Shown: positions 42,701 to 64,000 of the stretch, in pieces
How the letters are laid out: each line of letters starts with the position of its first letter
Numbering within the stretch: the first letter of the stretch is position 1
NCBI GenBank assembly: GCA_022829145.1
Contig: CM040764.1
Location: 16,341,361 to 16,405,360 of the forward strand
DNA: 64,000 nucleotides
Direction: 5' to 3'
Source of the DNA: Albula goreensis
Lineage: Eukaryota; Chordata; Actinopteri; Albuliformes; Albulidae
Program-made: the position numbers and the translations under genes
The notes under the pieces: model-generated
Databases searched by the model: none
What the model saw: only the letters and a program-made list of their open reading frames with translations
Told to the model about the DNA's origin: nothing

Positions 42701-42714
42701 CCAGCAGGGGGCAG
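42701..42714 (+). promoter_or_regulatory. consensus CTCF-like motif
   Basis: CCAGCAGGGGGCAG fits the vertebrate CTCF core CCASYAGRKGGCRS at every position. It sits between the pik3r2 upstream region and the mast3 3' end. Motif match only. Confidence 0.55.
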
Positions 42715-45153
42715 TGTAGGAAGCCTTTGCAACAGGAAGAAGTCGAAGAAGCCAAAGCTCATGCACTCCTTAGCAAAGGGAGTGAGATTAAGTGTTTAAT
42801 TAAATGTTTGTCCTTGGCGGTACTTAAGAGTGTTTGTTTTTACTTCACCTTCTTCTTGTTTTAGCTCATGCTTTGTTCCTGTGCGAACAAAGGCTGCATT
42901 TGAGCTCTGCACAGTCCATAAGGCTCCACTGCAAATGTGCAGAGATTTTTCACAGACCTGTTTTTCCTCTCTAAAAGCCCCTCTTAAGACAATTTCATGA
43001 CAGGCAGCGTCACCAAAACTGTTAAACATAACATGGAAATAAAGCCCTTTCCAAGATTTTGAGGGGACTGTGTCATTTGTCTGTTTTTAAACGTTTTGAA
43101 GAACCAGCAATCTTGAGCAGTGAACATAAAAGCACTAAATTAGCAACCTACATTGGAGCTCGTTCAGCAGCTAGGACAGAATTCACTGAATTCTAAAGGC
43201 ATTTTAAGCCAGTCCCCAGAAGAATTCTTGTGTTTCTATGCAGAGCTTGGCACATCTGCTTGAGGGTGAGCATGTGAGCACTTCAAACTGGAGAAAGCCG
43301 TCCTTTATAAAAGCATGTATGGAAAGACTGAGTCATTTAAAACGCCACCAAAGGCAATACCTGCATACGACATGACAGATTTTACTAGGGGAGGTCCAGT
43401 GTACAATATGATCTATACTGAGCAGTTTGACATGAAGAGGAACACCGCATCTCTGAAGCCCAAACTGCATCATATTCATTTTTCTTTGCAGGCATATACT
43501 CAGCTCTGCACCAAAAACATACTCCGACTTTAATTAAGATATAACACAGTGGACATAATGTTGACCAGCTGGTGACTATGAAAAGGTAATTCAGACTAAA
43601 TTATGACATTGTCAGATGTAACAACAGTACTCAACAGTAAAGGCTTGCTTGTGATGCAGTCCACAGTATGTCTGTGTTCAAGGGGCTTTCGTTGTCATAA
43701 CTGCTCAATCAAGCTTAATTAAACAAAGGTGATACACAGATCTGTGCCACAAACGGGCACACACAGTGCTCTCTGAGTGCTGCAGGACGGGTCACTTACA
43801 TGCATCGGTCAGCAGGAGTTTACTGGAGCTGTGCATCAGATCCGGCCCTTCCAAAAAAAGCTGGTAAATACAAAATCCTTCATGACCAATGATGAATGAC
43901 ATTCAAGTTTACCTGTCATAAATACATTGTGTATGGCTCTACTGAGTTGCATGGCCCTACAAAAGCACACAGAAGTACACATAGCAGTTACATCAGGCAG
44001 GGGCACAGCAAAACAAAAGAGCTGTTTGTAAGAGCTGCTTACTAAAGGCCAGCTTCCTCTCCCACATTACTCCAATCAACTGCTCCAGCAAATTTACTGG
44101 ACCTGTGGTAAGCTTTACCGCACCCCTCACTACATAAATCACATTCCAATATTTTTACTTCCGGTTTGTTACATTATTCAATGTACTTTTTTGAAATTGC
44201 ACAGACTAATTCATAAAACACATGTGAAATAGCATTTTCCTCCAAGTTTCATCCACACCTCTCGTATCAGAATCCAGTCCTGGATGGCTGAAGTGTCTGC
44301 TGGTTCTCAGTGTTTCAGCACACAAGTCAATAATTAGCTGAAGAGTCCACACATCACTGGTGTTCTCACTCCCAGTCGAGTCCAAATCTGCACCCCCTAA
44401 AAGAGCAGGCCAGGTAAAACATCATCGTGTTGATAATCTCTTTTTAATAATGGCTTCTTTTTAAATGCACAGCTACTCCAGTCTCCTCCGTTTCAAAACT
44501 CAGATCACTTGTCCTGTGCAGTACATTTGTCAACACTCAGATAGGTGGACCACACCCAGCTCACAGGATCAGTAGGTGAGCACTAACAAGATTAAATCAA
44601 GTTTAGTCAAATCCATCACACTGCCATAAAACCACATACAAATCAAAATATACACAAGACCATATGTACAGTACAAATATTGCTTTATATTTTTTGTGCA
44701 CCTGTTGTAAACACTGATTAATTCAAGTAGTACAGAAATGGAAAATGTGCAAACAGTGACTAGTAAACCATATTTAAGGCTTGAGATGGGAGTCAGTAAA
44801 ATGTTCAAGGCAAGAGATGGGGCTGAGTGAACGATGTTAGGGGTAAAGGGTTAGCTAGTACATGGTTCCACACTCTTAGATACAGTTTTGGCAATAAACG
44901 TTTGGAGGCAGCTTAAAATAATTATCCAAGAAAACCATGTACACAGCGAGTTACACTCATAATACCGGATTGTAAATCACTCCTTCATATTTTTAAATGT
45001 AACTAAATGTACTGTCATCATGAGAGCATGCAACACTACTTAATGCCCGCAGCTCTTAAAATTTAAATTAATGGCTGCTAAGACTTACAATTTATATTTG
45101 CTTGGTGAAAATTCTGCACGCACGTACATCGAAGACCCAGAACATCAAAGACC

Positions 45154-45155
<2 letters not shown>

Positions 45156-45185
<30 letters not shown>
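45156..45185. repeat. poly-T tract
   Basis: Thirty consecutive T residues about 510 nt downstream of the mast3 stop; reads as poly-A on the transcript strand. Confidence 0.92.
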
Positions 45186-45188
<3 letters not shown>

Positions 45189-45459
45189 GGTGTCTATTCA
45201 GGATTAATGGTAGATTGATACGTGACCAATCTGAGCTTTACTCAGTACACCCATCTTGCCTTGAATGAAATCTTTAATAGAGATTTCTATCATAAAGGCA
45301 CTTCCCAAACGCTGAATTTTACCACTGAATTTAAAGCGTCAACCATGAGAGTAACTGAAGAAATCCCACAAGCCCTTCATAATCCAGTCAACTCATATTC
45401 TACACGCACTCACTATTAAAAAACAGCTAAAACAGGGTAACAACTTTGGTTTCCCTTGA

Positions 45460-45485
45460 AATAATAATAATAATAATAATAATAA
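45460..45485. repeat. (AAT)n microsatellite
   Basis: About eight AAT units in the probable mast3 3' UTR. Confidence 0.9.
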
Positions 45486-45695
45486 AAAACAGTTAAAAAA
45501 AATCAAATCTTGTGCAGTGTAATGATACAGTGGTGGCTGCATTCTGTAAGGAATGGCATTGCTCTTTGTTCACTGAGGACCCGCCTGTCATCTTGCTCCT
45601 CAACCTTTCTGCAATGGAGCCACGCCCATTTCTGTAGTCCCAGGAAGTGGTCCCAATCTTTGGCAGCTGACTCTGCCCCCCACTTGGAAGGTCCC

Positions 45696-62494
<16,799 letters not shown>

Positions 62495-62995
62495 CTAGAA
62501 AAACAGACCAAGGAAATTTTCTGCATACCATACTGCATGTATTCATATGTGCACTTCTGTTTCGACCTCTGATCCAAAGCTATTGATTATGTCTTTGACT
62601 CGCGTTTATGAGAGATTTCCGAGTAAACAGGATTTCAAAATAGGGAAAACTATCAGGGAAAATGTTGTGATGTCACGGATCTGGTAGAAACCCAAGAGAC
62701 ATTCTGTGACAGTGACTGTGGAATTTCCTCCTGGTTCATGCCAAGGAGGAGCCAGGAAGTACAGCTAGATTCTTTGTGTTTTACACTTAAAAATCCAACG
62801 TTTTACCATCTCAGCAAAATCTGCCAACCGACATCTTATGGGAAAGACTACTCAATATGGAATTCACCAAAACTGTTCTTGGGCAAGAAAATGTATGGAG
62901 AAAATGGCACAGGCAGACCCTAGGAGAATAAGACACTTTCCTCCACAACAACAGGAAATGAGAGGGAAGGCAGGAAAAAATAAAGATAAAAGTAC

Positions 62996-63016
62996 CTGTC
63001 AGTTCGGCCCACATGG
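62996..63016 (-). CDS. mast3: possible mast3 21-nt micro-exon
   Basis: GTCACAG acceptor, 21 nt, then GTACTT donor. In the frame that joins the exon at 62494 it ends ...GRTD plus a split Arg codon, resembling the RRTDGRRW stretch of MAST proteins. The fit in phase is good, but such a short exon can occur by chance. Confidence 0.3.
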
Positions 63017-64000
63017 CTGTGACATCACAGCATTCAGAAGACAGGATAGAGAGGCGGGGGAGTAAGAGAGCAGAGAAAGATTGGATAATCTTTAAATCTC
63101 AGTACAGCTGCAGTCTGCCAGGCCCCTAATACCACATGACCTCTGCTTACACCATGCCAAAGCCCTGCATGGCAAGGTTAAAAATGTGGTAACAGAGTAC
63201 CACAAAGGTACAGCATGAAATGGTGTATATGTAGGAACTGTGAGGGTCCAAACAAAAGCCCTCATTGGGTTTTTACTTTCTCCCTGGTCAGACCAATGCA
63301 CTTTTGAGCCCTGCTAAATTTCAAAACAAATATAATGAATGGGTCATATGGGCATTACTTTGTTTTTGATCCATTGCAGTGATCCATAGCAATGGTGTTG
63401 ACAACGATATCAAATGTAACTTCGTAAAGCCAGAATCAGTCCATTTTAACCAAATGGAAAGTAGAAATGCTTAATCTCAGTTATCTGACTACTCTCATTT
63501 TGACTCCGAAATTTGATTTTGACAGTGTAGAAGAATCAAGACAAGTATTACGAAACATCTCTTTGGAATAGGAAGGAAGGGGTAATCTGAGCCGAACAAA
63601 TGCATATGGATCATACGATGGGGAATATTCAGACATTCAGCCCTATGGTACAGCAGGACTAAAATAAATAAGATGAGAACTTTTGTTACAACAGGTGCAG
63701 GATGTATAATTGTGAGCTTTCAAATATCGCTAACTACTATGATCAATTGAAAAGGATCAATGAAATAACTGACTAAAGAGAAGCCTTTTATTGTAGACTG
63801 AGCTTCAAAAGCCTGTAGGCTTGGTCCACACAATAAAATAATAAATAAATGCTCCTGAGGTGAACTCCCACAGAGACATGGCCCTGCCTGCTTCCAAAAT
63901 TAGGTCAACTCCACCTGCTTTAGGTCATGCACAAGCATGTACATTCAGACTACTTTCACATCTCAGCTATGGCTGACACAAGCTCAAAGTGAACATGCAG
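63017..64000. other. mast3 5' intron or upstream sequence
   Basis: No exon or repeat recognised. Since the mast3 N-terminus is missing from the window, this is probably intronic. Confidence 0.5.

Larger units (their letters stand above)
33415..45695. other. pik3r2 upstream region and mast3 3' flank
   Basis: About 12 kb without a recognised coding exon. The pik3r2 5' UTR exon(s) and promoter must lie in the left two-thirds. CpG-containing stretches occur at about 36780-37150 and 39000-40720. The mast3 3' UTR occupies some of the DNA just below 45696. A poly-A tract, a LINE fragment, CTCF-like sites and T- and AAT-repeats are listed separately. Confidence 0.5.

Overview
This is a vertebrate nuclear DNA window, most likely from a teleost or other ray-finned fish. 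The genes are split into short exons with GT-AG introns, there are abundant CA/TG microsatellites and fish-type dispersed repeats, and no bacterial-style operons. Species was not determined. All four recognised genes lie on the minus strand, so transcription runs from high to low coordinates. In transcriptional order they are mast3 (5' part outside the window), pik3r2, ifi30 and mpv17l2. This is the same order and relative orientation as MAST3-PIK3R2-IFI30-MPV17L2 at human 19p13.11, so the block is conserved synteny.

Layout. 1-1266 is flank or 3' UTR. mpv17l2 occupies 1267-4024 in 5 coding exons (216 aa). ifi30/GILT occupies 7013-10648 in 7 coding exons (253 aa, with an intact CxxC site and GILT signature). 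10649-17735 has no recognised protein gene; it holds a perfect 19-bp-arm palindrome and a CTCF-like site. pik3r2 (p85-beta) occupies 17736-33414 in 15 coding exons (SH3, BH/RhoGAP-like, nSH2, iSH2, cSH2). Its first coding intron is 7.7 kb and carries a TG-rich minisatellite followed by a phase-consistent trio of exon-like segments on the opposite strand. 33415-45695 is pik3r2 upstream sequence plus the mast3 3' flank, with a dead LINE fragment and a consensus CTCF-like motif. mast3 runs from 45696 to at least 62494 in 23 confident coding exons (DUF1908, AGC-type kinase, PDZ, C-terminal tail), with a possible 21-nt micro-exon at 62996-63016.

The exon models were built by matching reading frame and splice phase. 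Every junction is phase-compatible except inside three exons that carry a single-base-type frameshift in highly conserved coding sequence: pik3r2 BH exon 23900-24038, mast3 DUF1908 exon 57895-58103 and mast3 kinase exon 52817-53024. In each case the correct protein resumes in another frame and the flanking splice phases require the repaired frame. Consensus errors in the assembly are the simplest explanation, but true mutations cannot be excluded from sequence alone.

Function. The four neighbours do not form one pathway. mpv17l2 encodes a mitochondrial inner-membrane protein tied to mitoribosome assembly, ifi30 a lysosomal thiol reductase for antigen processing, pik3r2 the regulatory subunit of class IA PI3-kinase, and mast3 a microtubule-associated Ser/Thr kinase. 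Their adjacency is ancestral linkage. I found no convincing new biological system. The least explained signals are the plus-strand exon-like chain at 26494-27095, the perfect palindrome at 11718-11763 and the hairpin at 183-255.
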